Below are positions 9,545 through 18,657 of a stretch of DNA of 64,000 bases, one piece after another. How positions within the stretch are numbered: position 1 is the stretch's first letter; the number at the start of each line of letters is the position of its first letter. The stretch spans positions 35,942 through 99,941 of the forward strand of contig CBDCAW010000041.1 of NCBI GenBank assembly GCA_965214025.1. Direction: 5' to 3'. Both the position numbers and the translations under genes were made by a program. The notes beneath the pieces are model-generated. The model saw only the letters and a program-made list of their open reading frames with translations, made no database searches and was not told the DNA's origin. This DNA comes from Granulosicoccus sp965214025. GTDB taxonomy: Bacteria > Pseudomonadota > Gammaproteobacteria > Granulosicoccales > Granulosicoccaceae.

Positions 9545-11098
9545 ATGAGATTCATCCTTCGACGTACCGTCAGACCGATCCCTGCACTTATCGCCTCGGT
9601 AGTCTTCGTATCCTCGGCTGTTTTCGATACGCCAGAGGCAAAGGCCGAGGCACGAGATTCGACGTTCGAGGTCTGCGTGTACGAAGATATCGACTACGGC
9701 GGCGCCGTAGGTTGTTCGTACACCAGCAGGGCGCGGCTCCCGACCCAATGGAATGAAGTTATCTCCTCGGTCAGGATAAAGTCTGGAACAACAGTCGAGT
9801 TTTTCGCCGATAGCAACTTTGGTGGCGAATCCATTCAACTGACTGCCGGCAGCAGCAATGCCAACTTCGTGGATCTCGAATTCAACGACATAGTCTCGTC
9901 CTTCAGGGTAATTGTCGATGAGGACACCGACGGTAGCGAAGGTGATGAAGGTACTGACGGTAGCGTAGGCGACGACGGCGCAGAAGGTGACGAAGGTACT
10001 GACGGTAGCGAAGGCGACGACGGCGCAGAAGGTGACGAGGGTACTGACGGTAGCGTAGGCGACGACGGCACAGAAGGTGAAGAGGGTACTGACGGTAGCG
10101 AGGGCGACGACGGCGCAGAAGGCGGCGAGGGTACTGACGGTAGCGAGGGCGACGACGGCGCAGAAGGTGACGAGGGTACTGACGGTAGCGAAGGCGACGA
10201 CGTTGCCGACAATGGTGGAGAAGATGACGAAGGCAGCGACGGTAGTGGCGACGACCAGCTTCCAGCACCGCCGGAGACCATCATCGATGCAATCCGACCC
10301 GGTTTACCGGTTGTCACTCGCTCTTTCTACAACGATGAAATCGCAGTCTATTTCGGTGAGGGCATGGACCCCGGCGTTGATTGGATGAACGGCTACATCG
10401 AAGAGGTGTGGAAGTACATCAAGCAAACGTACGGATACTTCGGGCCGGACAATCGAATCTACGTAGTAGCGCATGCCGACCCGGCCTTCAACTACGCCAC
10501 GATCAACAACCGCTTCGAGTCCGGATTCGGGTATCGCAACGTGATCGACCTTGGCGGTGCGTGGGACTGGAGCAACCCCGAGCGGATCAACTACGAAGTC
10601 ATTACCCACGAACTCGCTCACATTGTCGAAGGCGGCAACAACGACACGAAGGAGTCGCCATCGTTTCAATTCTGGGGCGATAGCAAGTGGGCCGATATCT
10701 TCATATACGACGTATACATGAAGCTTGGTCGCACCGAATGGGCAGCAGACTGGTTCGACCAAATGCAGACATCCACTGGCGGATACAACGACGCGTTTGC
10801 TTTCCGTGACTTCTACTACCCACTGTACGAGCAGTTCGGCATCGAAGTCTACGATCGATACTTCAAGTTGCTAACCGAGTGCTTTCCCACGAAAGAGATC
10901 ACTGTCGCGAACGGCGCGACTGCACGTGAGCACTCCCGACGAGCCAATCCGGGCGAAATCCTGTACTACTTCAGCGCTGCTGCCGGAGAGTCCGTGTTGT
11001 CGCAGTTCACGACGGCGTTCGGTTGGACCAACGAGAACGAGGCACAACTCTCGCAAGCTCAGGCCGACTTCGGCGGGTGCGCTGATGGCTACCAATGA
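9545..11098 (+). CDS. Secreted crystallin-domain protein with acidic repeats and HExxH peptidase-like domain
   Basis: About 517 residues from the ATG at 9545, chosen because it begins the signal peptide (MRFILRRTVRP..., cut near AKA|EA) and has AAGGA ten bases upstream; in-frame ATGs at 9488 and 9536 are possible. After the signal comes an 80-residue domain resembling beta/gamma-crystallin or I36-type modules ('CVYEDIDYGG', 'FFADSNFGGES'). Residues about 125-240 are acidic repeats with period 15 (GTDGSEGDDGAEGDE). The rest contains HELAH at residues 355-359, the zinc signature of gluzincin-type peptidases, followed by a conserved-looking 'WGDSKWADIF'. A basic-secretory-protease-like (BSP) peptidase is my best guess. 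Acidic Asp/Gly repeats may bind calcium. Confidence 0.7.
   Translation: MRFILRRTVRPIPALIASVVFVSSAVFDTPEAKAEARDSTFEVCVYEDIDYGGAVGCSYTSRARLPTQWNEVISSVRIKSGTTVEFFADSNFGGESIQLTAGSSNANFVDLEFNDIVSSFRVIVDEDTDGSEGDEGTDGSVGDDGAEGDEGTDGSEGDDGAEGDEGTDGSVGDDGTEGEEGTDGSEGDDGAEGGEGTDGSEGDDGAEGDEGTDGSEGDDVADNGGEDDEGSDGSGDDQLPAPPETIIDAIRPGLPVVTRSFYNDEIAVYFGEGMDPGVDWMNGYIEEVWKYIKQTYGYFGPDNRIYVVAHADPAFNYATINNRFESGFGYRNVIDLGGAWDWSNPERINYEVITHELAHIVEGGNNDTKESPSFQFWGDSKWADIFIYDVYMKLGRTEWAADWFDQMQTSTGGYNDAFAFRDFYYPLYEQFGIEVYDRYFKLLTECFPTKEITVANGATAREHSRRANPGEILYYFSAAAGESVLSQFTTAFGWTNENEAQLSQAQADFGGCADGYQ
9950..10201 (+). repeat. 45-bp in-frame tandem repeat inside the secreted peptidase gene
   Basis: Five full 45-base units (9950-10174) and a partial sixth (from 10175) each encode a 15-residue Gly/Asp/Glu-rich unit starting GTDGS. 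Positions 6 (Glu/Val), 11 (Ala/Thr) and 14 (Asp/Glu/Gly) vary between units. Period is a multiple of three, so copy-number change keeps the frame. Confidence 0.9.
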
Positions 11099-11131
11099 TG
11101 CCCATGAGTAAGCAGTAGCAGGAAGTCTAGG

Positions 11132-11160
11132 GCGCGAGGGCGGCAGTACAGCCCTTGCGT
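11132..11160 (+). terminator. Possible transcription terminator after the secreted peptidase gene
   Basis: Arms GCGCGAGGGC (11132-11141) and GCCCTTGCGT (11151-11160) pair over ten positions with two G-T pairs and a nine-base loop, 34 bases after the stop codon. No clear T-tract follows. A second weaker hairpin (AGGGCT...AGCCCT) follows downstream. The remaining sequence to 11331 holds nothing I recognise. Confidence 0.4.
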
Positions 11161-11331
11161 GTCTGATGGGCGAACAGAGAGGGCTCCGATTCTAAAGGAA
11201 GCCCTATCGAACAGACGCGTCAACGGCTGTGATCATGTAGAGGTTCCGCCGATGAGAACTGCGGATTTCACGAGCAGCTGTACGTAAGGCGAGGTGCGTC
11301 GATCGATGCGCCTACGTTGCCCCGCGTACCT

Positions 11332-11541
11332 TCAGCCAGCGCCTCGAATTCGATCAACTTGTGCTGGCTGGCTACGGGAAACGACTGCCCACGTCACGGC
11401 GGCAACCAGTAGAACGAACGATACCGACAGCGCGGCGATCTGGCGCCGGAAGCGAGAAGCGCTCGCGTCGGCCTGACCCTGCCCGTTGTTCTCGGATTCC
11501 TCCTGAGCGGCCTGTCGAACCTGGCGAGTATCGGTGCCCAT
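11332..11541 (-). CDS. Small single-pass membrane protein coupled to pilY1
   Basis: A 69-residue protein I do not recognise. Its ATG follows the pilY1 TAG stop with no gap, which suggests translational coupling. A Gln/Glu/Arg-rich cytoplasmic-looking N-terminus (1-33) precedes one hydrophobic helix (about 35-54) and a short tail with Arg. Prepilin peptidase motif is absent, so it is not a pilin. The position is where pilY2/pilE lie in other type IV pilus operons. Could be a small assembly factor; short length and lack of family leave moderate doubt that it is translated. Confidence 0.55.
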   Translation of the reverse strand: MGTDTRQVRQAAQEESENNGQGQADASASRFRRQIAALSVSFVLLVAAVTWAVVSRSQPAQVDRIRGAG

Positions 11542-14500
11542 CTACTCTTCAGCCCAGTGTGTGTGGCGAAAGCCGGGGCCGAAGTTCACATCCTTCACCG
11601 ATTCGAGACCGGCCGACGCCCGACCTTCATCCCCGCTGAGCAGCAGCACGCTTACCGGAGGCGGTATGCCTTCCGTCTTGAGCCATCGGTACCGATTCCC
11701 GCTCCTGACGCCTCGTTCGTCGACTTCGGTACCGGTGCCGGGCATGGCGGCCGCGGTGAAGATATCGAGCGCGTAGAGCCTGCCCTTTCCCACCGAAACG
11801 CGACAAAGACTCTGGTCACCAGAGTCCGGTAGATAGCTGGTGAACAACACCTGACCGTTGATCGTCACCGATGGACCAAGCACTTTCTCACCTACCGCCT
11901 CCAGGTCCATGTACCAGCCGGCCTTGGCGGTGGCCGAGGTGCCCGCCGTGACATTCGCCTCGGTGGCGTCGACAAGGTCGGTACCATCCGCATCGGTAAT
12001 CGTCGTGTAGGCGATCACGCCATCTCTGTCACGCGGCGGGCCCTGTACGGCCGCATCACGAAACACGTAGAAGCGATCCTGAACCTGCTCGTCGAGCGGA
12101 TGTGATCGCCAGCCGGAACCCACCGCGAGATTGAGAAATGTCTCGTTGCTGTCATCCTTGATCAGGGCGACATCGGGCGGATAGAAGAAGCGCCGGTTGT
12201 TGATCGTACCCGCGTTACCGAAATCAGCGATCACACCACCACTGATGACATCTCGGATCGACGCGGTGGATTCCGCGGTGGATTCCGCGTTTGATTCCGC
12301 GTTTGATTCCCCGCTTGATTCCCCTGCCGCCGGCCCGGTGGCTCGCCCGGTGATCTCGTCATCGAAGTCGAAACGCCAGATCTGCCCCCCCATGTCGCCG
12401 ACAAAGGCATGATCGGCCAGACCATCCAGGTTCCAGTCGACCACGTTCACATCCGATGGCAGGCTGTAGTCCATGTCGGTATCGTCAGCATGATCGTAGG
12501 TGGCAAGCAGCTGCCCGTCGGCGGGGTTCACCACGAACAGCGCACGGCCCACGCCATCGCCCGTACCACGCACCTCGCGCGTATCGTTGTCGGTGTCGTA
12601 GCCACCCGCGAAGATCAACACCTCTCGAGCAATACCTCCCACGCGAATGCGGGTGTAAACAGGCTTCGACCAGGTCTGACCCAGTTCGGCGAAATCCCCG
12701 ACCCCGCCGCGAATCACCCACTGGAGCACCGGCTTGTCCGGATCGGAGACATCCAGCGCGTAGTAGTTGCGTCCGCCGCGACGCATGCCGACCACCACGT
12801 AGGCCTTCTCGGTCTCGTCGACCACCAGATTGCCGTTGGTGTCATCCATCCATCCACTCACGGCACCATCCAGACCGTAAGGTCGAACGTCGTCCGTCTC
12901 GTTACGATAGAACGTCTTCAGGTTGCGCAACAACTCCGGTGGAATGAAGGCGAATTCCTCGCGTCCTTCGGCGGTATCGATGGCATGCAGAAAGCCCTCG
13001 TTGGTGCCGACGAAAACCACGGACTTGCCATTCTCGGCCGTTGACGCGTAATTCATGATGAAAGGCGCCGAGTGCATCGGGTCACCCATCTGCGCTCGTA
13101 CCTCGGAGCGATTTCCATCGCCATCGCTATCCAGCACATCCACGCCTCTGGCCCAGCGAAGCAGCTTGTCGCGGAAGTCGGCATCATCGGCATCGATGCG
13201 CAGCAGTTCAGCGTCGATGTCGTCGTTGTCCTCCGACAGATCGACAAGCAACTGAGCTTGCGAGGCACCAGCCGTGGCTGTCGGGCCTAGCGCGGTGTTC
13301 ACGCCGGAAGTATCGCGCTCTTCAGTTTCGGCACTGGCGCCGTCAGTCGTGCCTTCGGCGGCGTCCGAGTCGGCCGCCGGAACGAACGTCTTGACGTTCC
13401 TGCCGGTCAACGACAGTTCGTGGGCGGCACCACCGAGCGATACGTTTGCCCCGTCGTCACCGCTCGACCAGAAGCTCCGCACCCCGGGGTTGATCTGGCC
13501 GGTTTCCTCGTCGATCACCGCATCGCCGTCCGCGTCGAGTACGATGCTCGACTCCGCACCGGCAAGCTTGCCGACGCGATAGCGTTTCAGATTGCCTGTC
13601 CACTTCGGCCGGGCATCGGGGCGGAACATCGCGTAGTAGATATCATCACGATGCGTCAGGCGGTTGAACTGACTCACCGACGCGGTCGGTGCCACGAAAC
13701 CTGTGTTGATGCTCAGCGTATCGGCGATGATCCTCTTGAACACCCGTCCGAGCTCCGATGCGGAGCTGGCCGTATGGAATTCACCACCGCCGGCGTGTGC
13801 CACCTCCTTCAGCAGGCGCCCGGAGAAATTGAAGCCGACCGTGTGGGTCACGACATTCGCGGAGTGCCCTTCATCATCGGCCGGACGTTCGAACAGCCAT
13901 TGCGCAAGTTCGACCCCACAGGCATCGTCGTTGTCGGCTTCGCAGGATGTCTTGCCGGTCAGAGCCCTTATCCTGTCCTGCGATGCATTGTGGGAAGCCA
14001 TGCCATCTGACAACAACACTATCTGGTTCGCCTGGCAGATACCTGCCACCGGCGCATCGTAGTCCGGGTCTCCGGTGATCCTCTCGCCGGCACAGGCTTC
14101 GCTGTTCAGATCATCCTCGGTACAACCCACAGGCCTCAACAGAGCCCCCCCACCCTGCTGCCAAGACGACGGGATCGAGGTCCGAAATATTCGCTCACCC
14201 GGGCCCCCGGAGCCCCGCGTGCGACCGAAATCCACCGGCCCTCCGATCAGGTACTGAGCAGCCTCGTAGTAGGCATCGAGCAACGGTGTGGCACCGCTGG
14301 CGCGGAAATCGAAGATGGTCTCGCGCAAGGCATCACGGCCGGTGCGCAGCACCACAGGGGTATCCGTGATACCCGGATTCTCAACCTGGTAGTTCACTAC
14401 CAGGCGGGCCGGGCCGGCATCAGCCGTCTCGAACGATGAGAATGCACGCGTGACTTCGTCGGCCTCGCTCTGCAAGCGCAACACCAGGGCATTGCCGGCC

Positions 14501-16470
14501 CGCCAGTCATCACGCGAGGTGACCGCCGTGATCAGGGATGCCAGGTTCGGCGAGCGAATCACCTCGCCGGCCTCAGCCTTCGGCAAGGGCGTCCATACCA
14601 CGCTGGGCTTCGCCAGCTCACGATCTGAAAGCGAGCTCACCGCACCTGCGCTGAAGCTATCAGCGTCGCCGGCATCCTGTATACGCAAGGTTGGCCCTGC
14701 CGCACTATTTGCGGCACTGGGCGAGCGCATCTCCAGGTAGGCACTGGCGATCGTCGCCCCCTGAGGAATGCCCAGCCGGTCAAAGCGTAGACCGATCAGG
14801 TTTCGCGCTGCCGCAGAGCCGGTGGAGAGCCTGATACCGTCGATGGTCATGGCACCGGTGGCGAGGGTCTCGATCGCATCGTCATCACCGCTGGCCACAC
14901 GGCTCATCACCTGCTGGCTCAGGCAGGTATCGCTCATAGGCACGGTGCCAGGCTCATAACTGAGCTTCAGCACCGGCGCATCCCAAAGGCTGCGATCACG
15001 CGAGTGAGCCCGGCGCAGGCCCTCACCTTCGAAGAACAGGCTCAGGGCGTTACCGCCACACCAGCCTGATTGGGCGGTGATCTCCTGAACGATCTCGCTG
15101 ACATCCGAAGTCTGCCGCTGCTCGTTGGCAGTCTCCCATGCAGGTAGTGACCAATCCACCGTCGCTGCACTCTTCGCGCGGCGCGAGAACTCGTTGGCCA
15201 CGCCGGTGAAAGGCTGGCTGTTCACGACCTTCTCTCCACGGATGTTCATGCGACCTGGAGCGCGATCCAAGGTCTTCGTGGTGAACTCCACTAGCGCCCG
15301 CGTCACCTGTGCACCACGTGGCACCTGAACATCGGCAAACCGCAATCCGACCGAATTGTGCTGAAACCCGTTCGTATGATATTGCAACACCAATACCGGT
15401 GGCTTAGCCGACTCGAAGCTCTTGAAGGTACGGCGGTTCTGCCCGTCGCTGATGCGATCGTCAGGCAATACCATGCGCAGGGTGATCGCGTTGCCGGACT
15501 TCCAATCCACGCTGCTGATCGGCTCGTTGATCAGGCCGCTGATATCCGGCGTCCTGGTGACCGGGTCGTCGGCCGCTTCCGTGTTTGGAATTCTCCCCCA
15601 GTATTGCCAGCGGGGCGAGAACGAGCGCGCATCATAGCGCCCGGCACCGGTGCTCGAGAATGCCGGCGAGTTCGCCGCGGAATCTACCGCGATGAGGGCC
15701 GACACCTCGCCCTCGTTCGAGCCAGCGACGGGATCGAACTCGACATGCGCAGAGGTGATCTGGCTACCGGACGGTACCGGCACGTCAGCGAAGCGCAGGC
15801 CGACTCCTACCGGAGAGTCGTCGTCGGTATGGAAGAAGTTCAGCTCGTTACCGGCGGATTTCAACGTGCCATCACTCGACACTATGACATCATCACCTGC
15901 CGCTGTGATCGGCACACGCAGCGTGACGGGCGAACCAAGGTTTTCCTGGTAGGAAAGGTGCAAACTGTCCGATCTCAGCGACACGGTGCCATTGCTGCGT
16001 TGTTCGCCGTCATCGTTCACCTCGCGAACCGGCACCTGAAGGCTGATCTCGTCGCAGCTTGCGTTCTCGCACACGTCGGCATCCACTGCCGTGGCGGGGT
16101 ACAGGATGGCCCCGCCCTCGGACACACCGTTGAAGGTACCGATACCGATGTTGACCGAATCGATGCTATCGATCACATCGATCATCGCCTGCTTCATGCG
16201 AGTGATGCGCCGGTAGTCGCTGTTGTCGTAGGCAGCCATCGAACCGGAGGTATCGAACATGAACAATACGTTTGCCGCGTTGTTGTCGCTGGCGTCCCGG
16301 CGCGTGAAGAAGACCTCCGAATCATCGGCCTGACTTGCCAGCGGTGCCAACAGCGAGCCGCTCAGCAGAGCCATCGCTATCGGCCTGACGAGCTGCCAGA
16401 CTCGCAGCCGGACACGCAGCCAGACACACGGCCGGGCAAACCGGGCAAATCGGTGATGTTCACGGTTCAT
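11542..16470 (-). CDS. pilY1: PilY1-like type IV pilus tip adhesin/assembly protein
   Basis: 1642 residues, exported (signal peptide about 1-48). A von Willebrand A domain begins with the MIDAS motif DTSGSM at 73-78 and its second half resumes near residue 815 ('IVLLSDGM'). Between them lies a roughly 600-residue insertion containing three related beta-sandwich units, each opening with a 'GLRFADVxVPxGAxI' type motif. The C-terminal third is the PilY1 beta-propeller ('VVGMRRGGRNYYALDVSDP') with a calcium-type loop DWNLDGLAD near residue 1345. Overlaps pilX by four bases (ATGA). PilY1 sits at the pilus tip and, with the minor pilins, primes pilus assembly and mediates adhesion or surface sensing. 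A short (N/T)AES repeat occurs near 12267-12325. Confidence 0.9.
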   Translation of the reverse strand: MNREHHRFARFARPCVWLRVRLRVWQLVRPIAMALLSGSLLAPLASQADDSEVFFTRRDASDNNAANVLFMFDTSGSMAAYDNSDYRRITRMKQAMIDVIDSIDSVNIGIGTFNGVSEGGAILYPATAVDADVCENASCDEISLQVPVREVNDDGEQRSNGTVSLRSDSLHLSYQENLGSPVTLRVPITAAGDDVIVSSDGTLKSAGNELNFFHTDDDSPVGVGLRFADVPVPSGSQITSAHVEFDPVAGSNEGEVSALIAVDSAANSPAFSSTGAGRYDARSFSPRWQYWGRIPNTEAADDPVTRTPDISGLINEPISSVDWKSGNAITLRMVLPDDRISDGQNRRTFKSFESAKPPVLVLQYHTNGFQHNSVGLRFADVQVPRGAQVTRALVEFTTKTLDRAPGRMNIRGEKVVNSQPFTGVANEFSRRAKSAATVDWSLPAWETANEQRQTSDVSEIVQEITAQSGWCGGNALSLFFEGEGLRRAHSRDRSLWDAPVLKLSYEPGTVPMSDTCLSQQVMSRVASGDDDAIETLATGAMTIDGIRLSTGSAAARNLIGLRFDRLGIPQGATIASAYLEMRSPSAANSAAGPTLRIQDAGDADSFSAGAVSSLSDRELAKPSVVWTPLPKAEAGEVIRSPNLASLITAVTSRDDWRAGNALVLRLQSEADEVTRAFSSFETADAGPARLVVNYQVENPGITDTPVVLRTGRDALRETIFDFRASGATPLLDAYYEAAQYLIGGPVDFGRTRGSGGPGERIFRTSIPSSWQQGGGALLRPVGCTEDDLNSEACAGERITGDPDYDAPVAGICQANQIVLLSDGMASHNASQDRIRALTGKTSCEADNDDACGVELAQWLFERPADDEGHSANVVTHTVGFNFSGRLLKEVAHAGGGEFHTASSASELGRVFKRIIADTLSINTGFVAPTASVSQFNRLTHRDDIYYAMFRPDARPKWTGNLKRYRVGKLAGAESSIVLDADGDAVIDEETGQINPGVRSFWSSGDDGANVSLGGAAHELSLTGRNVKTFVPAADSDAAEGTTDGASAETEERDTSGVNTALGPTATAGASQAQLLVDLSEDNDDIDAELLRIDADDADFRDKLLRWARGVDVLDSDGDGNRSEVRAQMGDPMHSAPFIMNYASTAENGKSVVFVGTNEGFLHAIDTAEGREEFAFIPPELLRNLKTFYRNETDDVRPYGLDGAVSGWMDDTNGNLVVDETEKAYVVVGMRRGGRNYYALDVSDPDKPVLQWVIRGGVGDFAELGQTWSKPVYTRIRVGGIAREVLIFAGGYDTDNDTREVRGTGDGVGRALFVVNPADGQLLATYDHADDTDMDYSLPSDVNVVDWNLDGLADHAFVGDMGGQIWRFDFDDEITGRATGPAAGESSGESNAESNAESTAESTASIRDVISGGVIADFGNAGTINNRRFFYPPDVALIKDDSNETFLNLAVGSGWRSHPLDEQVQDRFYVFRDAAVQGPPRDRDGVIAYTTITDADGTDLVDATEANVTAGTSATAKAGWYMDLEAVGEKVLGPSVTINGQVLFTSYLPDSGDQSLCRVSVGKGRLYALDIFTAAAMPGTGTEVDERGVRSGNRYRWLKTEGIPPPVSVLLLSGDEGRASAGLESVKDVNFGPGFRHTHWAEE

Positions 16471-16973
16471 CGAGGCGTCATGGGTGCCCGTTGGGCGGCA
16501 CCCTGGGTAACCACACGGCGAGTCACACCATCGGCAGCCGTCGCTTTGGCCGTGCCGCTGACCAGGTAGTTCTGAAACAGCCCCAGCGAGGAGTTGTAGA
16601 CTGGGCCGACATCCGTGACGGCTGGCACTGCAACGACGCGCACTCGTGTATCCACACTGCTCGGCACGGTGATGTCATCGGTATCGCCAGCCACCAGCAG
16701 CGCAACGTTGGCGGACGTCAACAGCCGCCCGACGCTCGCCTCGGCCGCCCGGAAAGCGCTCTCGCGGGCTTGATCGTTCACCGCCAGCCTGGTTTCCAGG
16801 GTACTCGACTCCATCACCGAGACGCCCAGCAGCCCGCTGACGAGAATCAGCACCAGCGCCACGGCCAAAGCTGCGCCCGACTGCCGTTGCGGGGCACTAC
16901 CGCCTGCCCGAACACGGAGGCCCGACGGTCGTCGAGAGGTATTCCTGCGTACCCGACCCTGCAGGTTCGACAT
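16467..16973 (-). CDS. pilX: Type IV pilus minor pilin PilX
   Basis: 168 residues. After a basic leader, 'RQSG' precedes a hydrophobic helix 'AALAVALVLILVSGLLGVSVMESS' in pieces typical of PilX: no Glu at mature position 5, which is usual for PilX. The 'ETRLAVNDQARESAFRAAEA' stretch is the family's most conserved part after the helix. Starts one base after the pilW stop and overlaps pilY1 by four bases, so it belongs to a tightly coupled minor pilin operon. Role: part of the priming complex at the pilus tip. Confidence 0.88.
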   Translation of the reverse strand: MSNLQGRVRRNTSRRPSGLRVRAGGSAPQRQSGAALAVALVLILVSGLLGVSVMESSTLETRLAVNDQARESAFRAAEASVGRLLTSANVALLVAGDTDDITVPSSVDTRVRVVAVPAVTDVGPVYNSSLGLFQNYLVSGTAKATAADGVTRRVVTQGAAQRAPMTPR

Positions 16974-16974
16974 C

Positions 16975-18063
16975 TCAGCTGCTCCCCAGTCCGCGATTGC
17001 GAACCTTGATCGTCATGGAAAATGGTAGACGCAGTCGTGCATCGGCCGGGTATGTCGGACCGACCACCGAATCTGATGTTGCAGGCCTGACACTACGGCC
17101 GACGAGCGTATGGATGCGGCCGATGCCGGTCTCTGTGAAGCGCTGATGCGAACTCAACAGCAGCCCGATCCGCACCAGCTCGACCTCCGTCGACGTTCCG
17201 ACACTGCTGGCTTCACGATAGTGCATGGCGCCGTCCTGGTCTGCACCGAAGCTCAGTTGCAGCTGATCCACCCCCTCGACCAGCTCCAACGGTGGGTTGG
17301 CATTGCCGTCGTAGGGCAGCTCCTGTCGATACAGTGAGCGAACCGGATCACCGTTGTCGTTCGTGCGTCCGGTGCTGCCTACATAGTAGATACGACTGAT
17401 CAAAGGATAGACTCGTGTGTTGTCCGGATATTCGCTGTTGACCACATACGTCTGGGAGAGCGCTGTGTTCGTGCCCAGGCTGAGGCCGGCGGTGCTGTTG
17501 TCGACCGACGCCAGTTCGAACACGTCAACCGACTTGCAGTCGGCGATGATGGCCAGCTCGCCTGCGAACAGGTCGTCCTGAGCCAGCGCCACATTCACGT
17601 TCGCATTCCGGCTGGTCATGCTGTCGGTTAGCCTATGACCCGGCGCCTTCGCATACTGCAACATCAGGGCCTGAGTGCCGGTTACGGGCGCACCGACACC
17701 GGTGGGTGCGCTGTAGCCTGGCGGACCAGCAGGCACCCAGCCGGTGGAACGTACTTCCGCGGCGCGAATCGATTCGGCCCGTAGTGTCCCCGCCGGCGCC
17801 TTGCTCGTCATGAGCCTGAGAATGGAATCCTCGGCGCCGACACACCCCTGGAACCCCGCCGCTCTCACATCGGCCGCCAGTTCGTCCAGCGCGAAGCGCG
17901 CATTCGCGTGCAGCCCGGCGATGGCATGGTTCAATCGGGCACTGTGCACGTTACCCGAGAACAGCGTTATCGAACCACCGATCAGCAACAGGCCCAGTAC
18001 CATCGCTACCATCAGCTCCACCAGGGAGAACCCGGCCGTACGTTGCCCTGAACTCCTTCTCAC
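16975..18063 (-). CDS. pilW: Type IV pilus minor pilin PilW
   Basis: 362 residues with a class III-type signal: cleavage expected at Gly11|Phe12 in 'TAGFSLVELMVAM', with Glu at mature position 5 and a hydrophobic N-terminal helix. The following 'LNHAIAGLHANARFALDELAADVRAAGFQGC' region, seen in parts, is typical of PilW. It overlaps pilV by four bases (ATGA) and is followed one base later by pilX. Acts with PilV, PilX, FimT/FimU and PilY1 in initiating pilus assembly. Confidence 0.9.
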   Translation of the reverse strand: MRRSSGQRTAGFSLVELMVAMVLGLLLIGGSITLFSGNVHSARLNHAIAGLHANARFALDELAADVRAAGFQGCVGAEDSILRLMTSKAPAGTLRAESIRAAEVRSTGWVPAGPPGYSAPTGVGAPVTGTQALMLQYAKAPGHRLTDSMTSRNANVNVALAQDDLFAGELAIIADCKSVDVFELASVDNSTAGLSLGTNTALSQTYVVNSEYPDNTRVYPLISRIYYVGSTGRTNDNGDPVRSLYRQELPYDGNANPPLELVEGVDQLQLSFGADQDGAMHYREASSVGTSTEVELVRIGLLLSSHQRFTETGIGRIHTLVGRSVRPATSDSVVGPTYPADARLRLPFSMTIKVRNRGLGSS

Positions 18064-18587
18064 GGCACGAATCTCACCGAGACACTCGCCTCACGGGTAC
18101 CTTCTCCACCCGCGGCCTCCTTCCAGCTCATTGCCAACGTGTACACCCCGGCGACCGGTGCGCTGATGGAACCCTTGGCGAAGCTCGTGTCACTCTCGGC
18201 CGGCAGCACTGGGACGAAGTCGCTTGCCCCGCCTAACGGTTGCAATTGCGCGCTCCAGTCGTACAGATCGCGTTTGCTGACCTGCTGTGCGTTGCAACCG
18301 ATGTCCGCACAGTCCGGTGCCGTGCGCGAGCCTGTCGTCTTGCCGTCATAGTGCCCGGCGGCCACACCCGTCGGATTGTTGCGCATGCGGTCCATCATGT
18401 CACCGACGAGCAACAGGGCCTGTGTACGATGGTAGGCGCTCTGGCTGTCGCTCAGACCCTGCACCTGCATTCTGGCAGCCACCAGGAAACCGATGGACAA
18501 TACGAGCAGCGCAACGAGAACCTCGATCAGGCCGATTCCCGAGGGTCGACCAGGGGTCCTTGCGCAGGTTGGTGGCAGGTTCGACAT
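18060..18587 (-). CDS. pilV: Type IV pilus minor pilin PilV
   Basis: 175 residues from the ATG at 18587, chosen because an AGG-containing ribosome site lies six bases upstream; in-frame upstream starts exist at 18593 and 18602 (TTG). Prepilin motif 'SGIGLIEVLVALLVLSIG' has the processing Gly followed by Glu at mature position 5. The post-helix 'RTQALLLVGDMMDRMRNNP' matches PilV. Overlaps pilW at ATGA. Seventy bases separate it from fimT. Confidence 0.88.
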   Translation of the reverse strand: MSNLPPTCARTPGRPSGIGLIEVLVALLVLSIGFLVAARMQVQGLSDSQSAYHRTQALLLVGDMMDRMRNNPTGVAAGHYDGKTTGSRTAPDCADIGCNAQQVSKRDLYDWSAQLQPLGGASDFVPVLPAESDTSFAKGSISAPVAGVYTLAMSWKEAAGGEGTREASVSVRFVP

Positions 18588-18657
18588 CACCATCCTGTGC
18601 AAGGACCTCTGGCAAGATCGAGACTCTGCGGCCGATTCACACCCAGCTTCGATAGCA

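Noticed and set aside
9950..10201. Possible CRISPR array
   Set aside because: It is an in-frame protein repeat with a 45-base period and no spacers.
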